Positions 9,425 through 17,611 of a DNA stretch of 64,000 bases are shown one piece after another. Position 1 is the first letter of the stretch. Each line of letters begins with the position of its first letter. The stretch is from the NCBI RefSeq assembly GCF_017312485.1, contig NZ_BMBA01000001.1, positions 310,001 through 374,000 on the forward strand, written 5' to 3'. The stretch comes from Clostridium zeae (GTDB lineage Bacteria; Bacillota; Clostridia; Clostridiales; Clostridiaceae). A program made the translations under genes and the position numbers. A model generated the notes under the pieces. That model made no database searches. It was given only the letters and a program-made list of their open reading frames with translations, and was not told the origin of the DNA.

Positions 9425-10276
9425 TTAATTAAGACTCTTTTTTTGCATAGTAAATAGGGTTTTCTCTTCTTTATTTAAAACTTCATTCATACTACCAGTT
9501 CTATATCCCAACATATCTAAAGTAACATAAGTAAACCCAATTTCCTTAAACTTATTTCCTATCTTATCCATAAGTTCAATATTGAAAAATTGCTCTCTTT
9601 CTTCAGGGGCAACTTCTATTCTAGCAATCTCTCCATGATGTCTTACTCTAACTTGCTTAATTCCCATATCAAGAAGGAATTGTTCAGCTTGATCTACCAT
9701 TTTCAACTTAGGTAATGTTATTTTATGCCCATATGGAAATCTAGAAGAAAGACATGCGAATGATGGCTTATCCCAAGTTGGAAGACCAAGTTCCTTAGAT
9801 AGTTCTCTTATATCATTTTTCGTTAATCCAGCTTGCTTTAAAGGACTAATCACTTCTAATTCCCTAGCAGCCTGCATTCCTGGTCTATAATCTCCGTTAT
9901 CATCTAAGTTAGAACCATCAAATACATACTTAACTCCATTTTCTAAAGCGACATCCTTAATTTTTGTAAAAAGTTCTTTTTTGCAATAATAACACCTGTT
10001 CTTAGGATTACTTGCGAAACCTTCTATATCGAGTTCTTCTGAAGATATTATAATATGTTTTGCTCCCATATCCTTTGCATATTTAATTGCTTCTTTTAGC
10101 TCTCTTTCAGGGTAAGTTGATGAAGTCGCTGTAACTGCAATTAGCCTTTCACCTAATACTTCGTAGGCTACTTTTACAAGAAAAGTACTGTCTACTCCAC
10201 CAGAAAATGCTACAGCAGCACTTCCCTTTTCTTTAATTATATCTTTAAGTAATTGAAATTTTTCTTTAAGTTCCAT
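9425..10276 (-). CDS. larE: Sacrificial sulfur transferase LarE
   Basis: 283 aa, ATG start with an AGGAGG site. PP-loop ATPase motif SGGVDSTF at residues 25-32. Cys175 in PSFACLSSRFPYG sits where the sacrificial Cys176 of the Lactiplantibacillus enzyme lies. Two other cysteines form CYYC near residue 95, and none follows residue 175. That fits the single-cysteine sacrificial type rather than the [4Fe-4S] type that carries extra C-terminal cysteines. It adenylates the LarB product and inserts sulfur, giving the dithiocarboxylate. It starts 12 bp after larC ends. Confidence 0.94.
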   Translation of the reverse strand: MELKEKFQLLKDIIKEKGSAAVAFSGGVDSTFLVKVAYEVLGERLIAVTATSSTYPERELKEAIKYAKDMGAKHIIISSEELDIEGFASNPKNRCYYCKKELFTKIKDVALENGVKYVFDGSNLDDNGDYRPGMQAARELEVISPLKQAGLTKNDIRELSKELGLPTWDKPSFACLSSRFPYGHKITLPKLKMVDQAEQFLLDMGIKQVRVRHHGEIARIEVAPEEREQFFNIELMDKIGNKFKEIGFTYVTLDMLGYRTGSMNEVLNKEEKTLFTMQKKSLN

Positions 10277-10288
10277 TCCCCATACCTC

Positions 10289-11623
10289 CTATAATGTCTT
10301 ATATACTTCGTTATATATTTTAGATATTGCTACATTATTTTCTTTAGCTAATCTTTTACAATCCTCATATTCAGGTTTTGACTTAACCAATTCGCCATTA
10401 TAATATGAGTTTTTCACTGTTACCTCTCCATACTTAGTTGTAAGCTTAGAAAACTCTCTGTTTAACATAATCTTCTCTACATTAAACTTCCTAACCCCGA
10501 TAGAGGTAGTTTCTTTAAAAATAACTTCTAGTACCTTCTTTTCAACCTTTTTATTAACTAATACACTTAGTTTTATTGCTGGTCTTCCTTTTTTCATAAT
10601 TATAGCAGTTTTGAATACGTCTAATGCTCCCGATTCAAAAAGCTTTTCTTCAACATAACTATATATTTCAGGATTCATATCATCAATGTTAGTTTCAAGT
10701 AAGTGTTGTTCTTCAATGTCTTCATTTTTAATTTCTTCTCCTAAATATACTCTTAAAACATTAGGTATTTCAAGTACTCTAGTTCCAAGACCATATCCAA
10801 TCTTCTCTATTGAAAACTCCGTCTTATCAGTGTAGACTTCAACATTTTCAGCTAAAATTGCTGCACCTGTAGGAGTTGTAGTTTCAAAATTAACTATTCC
10901 AGTTTTTACTGGTATATTTTTAAGTATTCTAATTGTTGCTGGTGCTGGCACAGGTATAAGACCATGTGCGCATTTTACAAAGCCTCCACCTAATTGAATT
11001 GGTGATGCCATTATCTTGTCAACCTTCAAATAATCCAATGCTATTGCTGCACCTACAATGTCTATTATTGAATCTATAGCGCCAACTTCATGAAAATGAA
11101 CTTCATCTATTGTTTTTCCGTGAACTTCTGCTTCAGCTTCTGCTATTCTCATAAAAATGGCTAAGCTTAAACTCTTAACCTTATCACTCAACTCACTGGA
11201 GCTAATTATATTCTTAATATCATTAAAATTTCTATGTTCATGATGGTGATGTGTTTTATTTTCCGCAATATTTAAATCCTCATGTAAATGTCGTTCATCC
11301 ATATGCTTATGATGGTGGTTATGATGTTCATGCTGAAAATCTTGATCATCATGTTTATGGGTATGTGTGTGTGCTTCATTATGATATTCTTCATCAATAT
11401 GAACATGGTTATGATTGTCTTGTTTCTTTATAATTACATCAACTTTAGTGCCAGTTATACCGTTTTTAATATCTTTTTTAATTTTTATATCATACTCAGA
11501 AGAAATATTTAATTTCGCAATCTCGTTTAGTAAGTATTCTTTGTCCACTCCTAAATCGATAAGTGCTCCTAAATTCATATCTCCACTAATTCCACAAAAG
11601 CAATCATAATATAATATTTTCAT
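10289..11623 (-). CDS. larC: Nickel insertase LarC (nickel-pincer cofactor)
   Basis: 444 aa, ATG start with GGAGAG upstream. It starts with the conserved YYDCFCGISGDMNLGALIDLG. A histidine-rich insert spans about residues 70-130 (many HxH and HHH clusters) and probably stores or delivers nickel. It continues with HFHEVGAIDSIIDIVG and the C-terminal ETNIDDMNPEIY domain. LarC is a CTP-dependent cyclometallase that inserts Ni into the pincer. In lactobacilli larC is split by a programmed frameshift; here it is one uninterrupted frame. First gene of the lar operon. Confidence 0.95.
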   Translation of the reverse strand: MKILYYDCFCGISGDMNLGALIDLGVDKEYLLNEIAKLNISSEYDIKIKKDIKNGITGTKVDVIIKKQDNHNHVHIDEEYHNEAHTHTHKHDDQDFQHEHHNHHHKHMDERHLHEDLNIAENKTHHHHEHRNFNDIKNIISSSELSDKVKSLSLAIFMRIAEAEAEVHGKTIDEVHFHEVGAIDSIIDIVGAAIALDYLKVDKIMASPIQLGGGFVKCAHGLIPVPAPATIRILKNIPVKTGIVNFETTTPTGAAILAENVEVYTDKTEFSIEKIGYGLGTRVLEIPNVLRVYLGEEIKNEDIEEQHLLETNIDDMNPEIYSYVEEKLFESGALDVFKTAIIMKKGRPAIKLSVLVNKKVEKKVLEVIFKETTSIGVRKFNVEKIMLNREFSKLTTKYGEVTVKNSYYNGELVKSKPEYEDCKRLAKENNVAISKIYNEVYKTL

Positions 11624-11685
11624 CTTATTCTCTCCATTACATTTGTTATTTAACTTTCTTTAGAACTTTTATGTCTATATAGAGA

Positions 11686-11773
11686 GATGTACAGCTCCCA
11701 ATTTAGTTTGGTCTATTAAAATCACTTATTCATAATAATTTTAAGGATATATTTAAAGTAGAACCTGTACATC
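11686..11773. repeat. 88-bp element with 9-bp perfect inverted ends upstream of larC
   Basis: GATGTACAG at 11686-11694 and its exact complement CTGTACATC at 11765-11773 bracket AT-rich DNA in the larC leader. It could be a paired operator. It could also be a diverged member of the ~95-bp element family seen at 34, 45, 46.7 and 57 kb, whose best copy also begins GATGTAC and is of similar length; internal similarity is poor. Confidence 0.5.
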
Positions 11774-11811
11774 TTAATTTTTTACTATTTAAATTCTTAA
11801 CTTCTTATCTT

Positions 11812-12951
11812 TTATGCAAACACTTCTTTGATAGTTTGTAAATGCTCACGGATAGGAAGACTTTGTGGACAATGTTGTTCACATTTACCACACTTTACGC
11901 AGCTTGTTGCCTTTTCTTTTGCTGGTAAATTCTCATATGACTTGTCTCCAGGGAACATGTTATAAGTATTATATGCACTGAAGCATCTTGGTATATTTAC
12001 TCCTGCAGGACATGGCATACAATATCCACAAGCAGTACAGTTAACTTTCATCTTACCTTTTATTATAGTCTTAACTTCATCAACTATTGCTAATTCTTTT
12101 TCAGTCAATGAATTTTCAGGAGTTTCACCAGCTGCTTTTATATTTTCTACTAATTGCTCTAAAGTGTTCATTCCGCTTAGTACAACTTTTACTTCTGGGT
12201 GATTCCATACCCACTTTAAAGCCCACTCTGCTGGAGATCTCTTTACATCTGCTTTATCAAAAGCTTCTTTTGCTTCATCAGGGATATTTACAAGTTTTCC
12301 ACCTCTGATAGGTTCCATTATAGTAACCCCTAAACCTCTTGCAGCAGCATATTCTAAGCCTTCAGTTCCTGCTTGAAATTCTTCATCTAAATAGTTATAT
12401 TGTATTTGGCAGAATGACCAATTATAATAATCAACTATTTCTTTAAATACTTCTAATTTATCATGGAATGAGAAACCAGCATATTTTATTCTACCATCTT
12501 TTATAGCAGTATCTAAAAATTCATCTATCCCATTTGCTTTTAATCTTTCCCAATCAGTTTTATTTAAAGCATGTACCAAATAGAAATCTATATGATCTGT
12601 ATCCAAACGTTCAAGTTGTTCATTTAAATATTTATCCATATCGCTTCTTGACTGTATTAACCAGCTTGGAAGCTTTGTTGCTAATTTTACTTTTTCTCTA
12701 TATCCATCTTTTAACGCTCTTCCAACAAAAGGTTCACTTGCACCGCCACCTCTAGTCATGCCATTACCATGGTATGGGTAAGCTGTGTCTATATAGTTTA
12801 CGCCGTTATCTATTGCATAACGAACTAAACCCATTGATTTTTCTTCATCAATTTGGGATGGATCTCCTCCTGGTATCAATGGTAGTCTCATACATCCAAA
12901 ACCTAAAATTGAAACCTTTTCATTTGTCTTACCAAACTCTCTGTATAACAT
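11812..12951 (-). CDS. Aldo-keto reductase with C-terminal [4Fe-4S] ferredoxin domain
   Basis: 379 aa, ATG start with GAGGAGGAG upstream. Residues 1-280 form the AKR barrel: GFGCMRLP, NYIDTAYPYHG (catalytic Asp/Tyr region), DFYLVHALNKTDW with the active-site His, and WVWNHPEVKVVLSGM near the cofactor site. Residues 295-370 carry two cysteine clusters, CTACGYCMPCPAGV and CVKCGKCEQHCPQSLP. This architecture is common in anaerobes and may use ferredoxin electrons. Substrate unknown. A MerR-type promoter precedes it, so it is probably induced through the neighbouring regulator. Confidence 0.9.
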   Translation of the reverse strand: MLYREFGKTNEKVSILGFGCMRLPLIPGGDPSQIDEEKSMGLVRYAIDNGVNYIDTAYPYHGNGMTRGGGASEPFVGRALKDGYREKVKLATKLPSWLIQSRSDMDKYLNEQLERLDTDHIDFYLVHALNKTDWERLKANGIDEFLDTAIKDGRIKYAGFSFHDKLEVFKEIVDYYNWSFCQIQYNYLDEEFQAGTEGLEYAAARGLGVTIMEPIRGGKLVNIPDEAKEAFDKADVKRSPAEWALKWVWNHPEVKVVLSGMNTLEQLVENIKAAGETPENSLTEKELAIVDEVKTIIKGKMKVNCTACGYCMPCPAGVNIPRCFSAYNTYNMFPGDKSYENLPAKEKATSCVKCGKCEQHCPQSLPIREHLQTIKEVFA

Positions 12952-13123
12952 CTCGACTCCTCCTCATACTCTTGACACATATGCTTTAACCTAAATCATA
13001 TATGCAAAACCAAACTAATAAGCCAGGCTCCGCGGGCAATTATGAAAAAGATTTGACAATATGAATCTTAAATATTTTCCTTTTAAAATACTATTATTTG
13101 ATGTTTGTTTCCATATATTATAA

Positions 13124-13154
13124 ATATTACACCTTAAAGTGTACTCTAAGTCAA
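13124..13154 (-). promoter_or_regulatory. MerR-type promoter with 19-bp spacer and dyad operator
   Basis: Read on minus: -35 TTGACT, a 19-bp spacer and -10 TAATAT. Across the start of the spacer lies the imperfect palindrome CTTAGAGTACACTTTAAG. An over-long spacer with a central dyad is the hallmark of promoters untwisted by MerR-family activators. It lies about 170 bp upstream of the aldo-keto reductase start and downstream of the merR gene. Confidence 0.8.
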
Positions 13155-13337
13155 TATAGTGACTAAATCTTTTTCGTAAAATGTAATAGTAAATTCGTGA
13201 ATGCAAGGTTAAATTCGTGTTTGACGATTTTAGTCTTGCACAAAATATGGTAAGGTAGTCTCCTTAGATGAATCTCAACCCCCCCTTTATTAATGTAAGT
13301 AGAATTTAATCTTACATATCTATGGGATAAAATAAAA

Positions 13338-13381
13338 GAAATTAACCCTTGAAACTTCATAAGAAGTTTAAGATTAATTTC
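13338..13381 (-). terminator. Terminator of the merR-family gene
   Basis: Long hairpin (arms CTTGAAACTTC / GAAGTTTAAG plus outer GAAATTAA / TTAATTTC, small bulges). On minus it is followed by a T-rich TTTATTTTATCC run. It separates merR transcription from the aldo-keto reductase promoter. Confidence 0.7.
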
Positions 13382-13497
13382 TTTTCTAAATAAAACTATA
13401 CTATATATACATACTTATCTAAATTCCCTAATTATGAATATTTATATATCTATAGCATAGTTTATTTTTTGCATATTTTATCTTTTTATAAAATTCA

Positions 13498-13923
13498 CTA
13501 TACTGCTGCTCCACTATTTTCGCAGTTATTGATAGTCTTGCAGCAACAGTTATCTGTTTTCTTTTCTTCTATTAGACCAGTGTAATGATTAAGCTTCCAA
13601 TTGATCATTTCTAGATTATTGTTCATCTCCTTAATTTTTTGTTCAGTTATCTTCTTTTGTGCCAGTATAATTTCTCTTCTTAATTCTAAGGTTCCGTCAC
13701 CTTCCATACAAAGAGCAACAAAGTTCTTAATCTTTGAAATGGCCATTCCAGTATTACGTAAACAGCATATAAGCTTTATCCATTCAATATCATCTTCACT
13801 GAAGTTTCTAATCCCATGTTCATCACGTGCTATATTGGGAAGTAATCCCTCTTTTTCATAATATCTTATCGCATACTCAGTTAAATCAAATTTTTCAGCT
13901 ACTTGCTTTATCATGTATTTCAT
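13498..13923 (-). CDS. MerR family transcriptional regulator
   Basis: 141 aa. The ATG at 13923 is chosen; the frame extends three codons to a TTG. N-terminal winged helix with IKQVAEKFDLTEYAIRYYEKEGLL, then RNFSEDDIEWIKLICCLRNTGM, then a long dimerisation helix (about residues 75-120). The tail is Cys-rich (DNCCCKTINNC), which could sense metal, thiol or electrophile. The MerR-type promoter lies immediately downstream and drives the aldo-keto reductase, the likely target. The closest functional parallels are aldehyde-responsive AdhR-like regulators that control AKR or dehydrogenase genes; this is inferred from context. Confidence 0.88.
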   Translation of the reverse strand: MKYMIKQVAEKFDLTEYAIRYYEKEGLLPNIARDEHGIRNFSEDDIEWIKLICCLRNTGMAISKIKNFVALCMEGDGTLELRREIILAQKKITEQKIKEMNNNLEMINWKLNHYTGLIEEKKTDNCCCKTINNCENSGAAV

Positions 13924-14035
13924 AAAAAACAACTTCCCTTCTATAACCTAGCTTTGTGTACAAGTTTAATATAACTCCTTTTGTAGTATATAAGTCAAGT
14001 GGTATAGACAGAAAATTTCAGAATTTTTATCTTTC

Positions 14036-14890
14036 CTATACATTTCCCAATATAACTCTATTCAAATACTTACCTGCAACTTCTTCTGCTTTCCTCATAA
14101 ATGTTAAATCTGTTGGAGAATTCATTAATTTATAACGTGGAAAATATCTTGAAAGATGTAAAGGTATATCTTTATTTATACTACTTAAAAACCTTGCTAT
14201 TTCTTCTACCTCTTCTAAACTATCATTTTCACCGCTAACTAATAAAGTTGTTATTTCAACATGACATTTTTGTGCCGCTATCTCAATAGTCTTTAATACT
14301 GGCTTCAAGCTTCCGCCACATAAATTCTTGTAATAGCTGTTACTATAACTTTTTAAGTCTATATTCATAGCATCAACATAAGGGAGTAGCTTATTTAATG
14401 GTTCTTCGCTTATATACCCATTAGTTACGATTACAACAGAAGCATTTTCATCAGTTTCTTTTAGAAGCTTTGAACAGTCATATACATACTCATACCATAT
14501 ACTAGGTTCGTTATAAGTAAATGCTAAACCTATATTATCTTTTGTTGTCAACGCTGTTTTTACTAATTCTTCTTTTGAAACAAATTCACTTTTGGTTATC
14601 AGTTGAGATATCCTATAGTTTTGACAAAATCCACATACAAAATTACATCCAAAGCTCCCCACTGACAAAATAAAACTTTCTGGTTTAAAATAATATAACG
14701 GCTTTTTTTCTATTGGATCCAATGCAGCTGAGGTTATTTCTCCATAATTTAATGTATAAAGTTTTCCATCCTCATGAGTTCTCACATTGCATTTTCCTAT
14801 ATGCCCATTTTCAATTACACAATTATGGGGACACAAATAACAGTGTACTTTATCTTTAAGATTTTCATAAAACATAGCTTCTTTTTTCAT
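14036..14890 (-). CDS. amrS: AmmeMemoRadiSam system radical SAM enzyme
   Basis: 284 aa, ATG start. The radical SAM motif is C-x3-C-x2-C in GCNFVCGFCQNYRIS near residue 83, typical of this subfamily. Upstream is a second cysteine set (CYLCPHNCVIENGHIGKC) in the N-terminal 35 residues, as in pyruvate formate-lyase-activating-like enzymes. NEPSIWYEYVYD and the C-terminal LHLSRYFPRYKL motif also fit. It follows the Memo/AMMECR1 fusion gene by 15 bp in the same direction, the diagnostic context for the AmmeMemoRadiSam system. The physiological reaction is unknown. Confidence 0.88.
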   Translation of the reverse strand: MKKEAMFYENLKDKVHCYLCPHNCVIENGHIGKCNVRTHEDGKLYTLNYGEITSAALDPIEKKPLYYFKPESFILSVGSFGCNFVCGFCQNYRISQLITKSEFVSKEELVKTALTTKDNIGLAFTYNEPSIWYEYVYDCSKLLKETDENASVVIVTNGYISEEPLNKLLPYVDAMNIDLKSYSNSYYKNLCGGSLKPVLKTIEIAAQKCHVEITTLLVSGENDSLEEVEEIARFLSSINKDIPLHLSRYFPRYKLMNSPTDLTFMRKAEEVAGKYLNRVILGNV

Positions 14891-14905
14891 TCTTATAGCA
14901 TTCTC

Positions 14906-16312
14906 CTAGCTTTCTTTATGTCTTATAACTTGAAATCTTTGTATAGTGTACTCATCCTCTTGATCTATATTTCCCTTTTCTAAGGCTATAGAAAGCTGCT
15001 CTTCAACTGTATTTACTCCTTCTAAGTCAGGCAGTAAGAGTCCTGTTTTCATCATATACCTTACAATAACACCATATTCCTTAGGATTTAAATCATCCTT
15101 TGTTGCCACCTCAGGTTCGGTCAAAACATCTACAGAAAAATCAATATCAAGAAGTTCTTCTTCTTCCACTTCATAAAATCTTGGATCGTTAATTCCTGCT
15201 TCTATAGCATTTCTAATAATTTCTTTTGCTACATTATCTGTCGCTGGAAATATAGTACCTATACACCCTCTTAAATCACCATTTTTCTTTAGTGATACAA
15301 ATACACCTCTTTGCATATTTTTCATTTCATCAGGTACATATTCAGGAATTTCTTTAAGTTTTCTCCTAGTGTTTAAATAAGTAGTAAGGCTTTCTCTAGC
15401 AAGTCTTACGTAAGGATCACTTTGTTTATTCTTTTTTTCATAGTGTAATTTTCTAAGTTCCTCTAATTCACTAAGCTTTGGCTCATCTTCAGACAAAATA
15501 CTAAATTTCATTATTCCATACCCAACTCCAAAAGTTCCTTCATAACTCAAAAGATCACCATTAAATTTTTTACCTTCAAGTGCACCAAGTAGCGTTACTG
15601 TTGACCGTCTTCCACATTCACCAGCTTCGCAAACAGTTTCTTTATCAATACTTAATACTGTTTTAACATCACCTTTTGCTAAGTTATCAAGAAACTCTCT
15701 GTCAAACTTCTCACCAAATGGATTATATCCATATGGCCCTTCCGCTTTAAGTTTATGAGATAAGTCTCCACTTGCTATAAAAACAGCATTTTCATTTAAT
15801 TCCTCTACTGCTTTTCTTATAGCAATTCCAAACTTATATAAGTCTATATCACTTAAGGCTGCATAAGTTATATGTACGAATTTGTAGTTACTATAATGTT
15901 TATTTATGAAATAAAGAGGAACAATCGCTCCATGATCTAATGTAACTGATTGCTTATACTTATTTAAAAGAGAATTAGTTGCCATTATAACTGGTATTCC
16001 CTCTCCATATGCTATTTCGTATATTTTTGCTGTTAATTCTTTGTTTATTTTAAGTTTCATATTTACGTTGGGAACTCTAAAGTTTTTTAAATCACCATAT
16101 ATCTCATTCTCATAACTTATTGCAATAGCATCTTGAAACATCACTCCATGAGGAGTAACTAATACAATAGTATCTGGAGCCTTTTTAGCAATATCTTCAC
16201 CAACTACATGAAAACTATTGCAAGTTGCACTTATCTTTTCTTCTTCTCCTTTACCTACTTCTGGTACAGCTATTGGAGGATGTGGTAATAAATAGAAGCC
16301 CTTTAAATTCAA
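14906..16312 (-). CDS. AmmeMemoRadiSam Memo-AMMECR1 fusion protein
   Basis: 468 aa from a TTG at 16312, preceded by AAAGAGGTGATTATT at ideal spacing; a GTG at 16321 is the alternative. Residues 1-270 are the Memo-like domain, related to class III extradiol dioxygenases: LLPHPPIAVPEVG, VLVTPHGVMF, VTLDHGAIVPLYF and ASGDLSHKL give the His/Asp metal site. Residues 300-468 are the AMMECR1 domain: YVRLARESLTTYL, MQRGVFVSLKKNGDLRGCIGTI, GINDPRFYEVE. The two modules are separate proteins in many organisms. Operonic with the radical SAM enzyme. Confidence 0.9.
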   Translation of the reverse strand: MNLKGFYLLPHPPIAVPEVGKGEEEKISATCNSFHVVGEDIAKKAPDTIVLVTPHGVMFQDAIAISYENEIYGDLKNFRVPNVNMKLKINKELTAKIYEIAYGEGIPVIMATNSLLNKYKQSVTLDHGAIVPLYFINKHYSNYKFVHITYAALSDIDLYKFGIAIRKAVEELNENAVFIASGDLSHKLKAEGPYGYNPFGEKFDREFLDNLAKGDVKTVLSIDKETVCEAGECGRRSTVTLLGALEGKKFNGDLLSYEGTFGVGYGIMKFSILSEDEPKLSELEELRKLHYEKKNKQSDPYVRLARESLTTYLNTRRKLKEIPEYVPDEMKNMQRGVFVSLKKNGDLRGCIGTIFPATDNVAKEIIRNAIEAGINDPRFYEVEEEELLDIDFSVDVLTEPEVATKDDLNPKEYGVIVRYMMKTGLLLPDLEGVNTVEEQLSIALEKGNIDQEDEYTIQRFQVIRHKES

Positions 16313-16414
16313 AATAATCACCTCTTTATTGTAGTTATATCCTTAATCTGAAAATTAGTTTTACCAACTTATATTATTAAATACTTCAGTGATTTTTTTA
16401 CTTTTATATACAGT

Positions 16415-16459
16415 AAAAAATCAGCTACTTATATATTATTTCATATGCAAGTAGCTGAT
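16415..16459 (-). terminator. Terminator of the trans-sulfuration operon
   Basis: Eleven-bp perfect stem (ATCAGCTACTT / AAGTAGCTGAT) followed on minus by TTTTTTACTG. It sits just past the stop at 16476. Confidence 0.85.
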
Positions 16460-16475
16460 ATATAGATGTACCTTT

Positions 16476-17609
16476 TTAAATAATGGCTTTTTCAAAGCTT
16501 TCAATTATATCTTCGTATTCTTCTAGTCCAACAGATACCCTAATTAAGGTGTCACTAACACCAAGTGCCTCTCTCTCTTCTCTCGGTATAGCTGCATGTG
16601 ACATTTTCGCTGGATAAGAAACAATAGTTTCCACACCACCTAGAGAAACAGCAAAAGCAGCATTCTCTATATTATTAAGAAAATATTTCGTTTGCTCTAA
16701 AGTTTTAAACTTAAAAGAAAGCACTGCGCCAGCACCAGAGGCTTGAGAAAAATGAATATCTTTTCCTATATGACCTTCTAATCCTGGATAGTAAACTTTT
16801 TCTACCTGTTCCTGCTCTTGAAGCCATGCTGAAAGCTTCAGCGCAGTTGCTTGATGAGCATCTAATCTTATTTTTAATGTCTTAAGCCCTCTAAGAAGTA
16901 ACCAACAATCTTGAGGTCCAAGTATAGCTCCAAAAGAATTTTGTATAGTGTATATCCTGTCTGCTAATTCTTTAGTTTTAGCAACAGCAAGTCCGCCTAC
17001 CACATCGCTATGTCCACCTATAAACTTGGTAGCACTATGAACTACAATATCAGCACCTAAATCTAATGGTCTTTGTAGATATGGTGACATAAAAGTATTA
17101 TCTACTATTACGATTATATCTTTCTCCTTTACTAAAGATATAGCACCTTTTAAATCTGTTATTTTAAGCAGAGGATTTGAAGGTGTCTCTAAGAAAATTG
17201 CTTTTGTATTTTCCTTAATTGCACTTCTTATATTTTCTAATTTAGATGCATCAACAAAAGTGAACTCTATATTAAATCTGCTGAGTACTTTAGTAGTTAT
17301 TCTATATGTTCCTCCATATACATCTTCACAGATTATAATATGGTCTCCAGCTGAAAATATTGATAAAACAGATGATGTGGCTGCCATACCTGAAGAAAAG
17401 GCAAAACCTCTATGTCCATTTTCAAGTTGAGCAATTGTGTCTTCTAACGCTTCCCTTGTAGGATTTCCACTTCTAGAATAATCATACTTTCCAAAGCTAT
17501 CTATGTCTCTTTGATGAAAGGTAGAAGCCTGGTATATTGGTATACTTAGTGCGCCTGTTTCTTCATCTATCTCATTTCCATTATGAATTAATTTTGTCCC
17601 AAATTTCAT
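16476..17609 (-). CDS. metC: PLP-dependent cystathionine lyase (MetC/MccB type)
   Basis: 377 aa. The ATG at 17609 has GGGGTG six bases upstream and lies 2 bp after the previous stop. Cys/Met metabolism PLP fold: KFGTKLIHNG start, DYSRSGNPTREALE, GFAFSSGMAATS, and the PLP lysine in VHSATKFIGGHSD near residue 195. C-terminal SLGGVETIVSYPAKMSHA. Family members cleave cystathionine to homocysteine (beta-lyase) or cysteine (gamma-lyase). Pairing with the upstream gene and control by a SAM riboswitch mirror Bacillus metI-metC and favour methionine synthesis, but gamma-lyase activity cannot be excluded. Confidence 0.88.
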   Translation of the reverse strand: MKFGTKLIHNGNEIDEETGALSIPIYQASTFHQRDIDSFGKYDYSRSGNPTREALEDTIAQLENGHRGFAFSSGMAATSSVLSIFSAGDHIIICEDVYGGTYRITTKVLSRFNIEFTFVDASKLENIRSAIKENTKAIFLETPSNPLLKITDLKGAISLVKEKDIIVIVDNTFMSPYLQRPLDLGADIVVHSATKFIGGHSDVVGGLAVAKTKELADRIYTIQNSFGAILGPQDCWLLLRGLKTLKIRLDAHQATALKLSAWLQEQEQVEKVYYPGLEGHIGKDIHFSQASGAGAVLSFKFKTLEQTKYFLNNIENAAFAVSLGGVETIVSYPAKMSHAAIPREEREALGVSDTLIRVSVGLEEYEDIIESFEKAII

Positions 17610-17611
17610 AT

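Noticed and set aside
11251-11609. Three plus-strand frames opposite larC
   Set aside because: His/Met-rich shadows of the larC histidine-rich insert.
13015-13360. Two short minus-strand frames of 63-65 aa between the aldo-keto reductase and merR
   Set aside because: They overlap the MerR-type promoter and the merR terminator, have no ribosome binding sites and unlikely composition.
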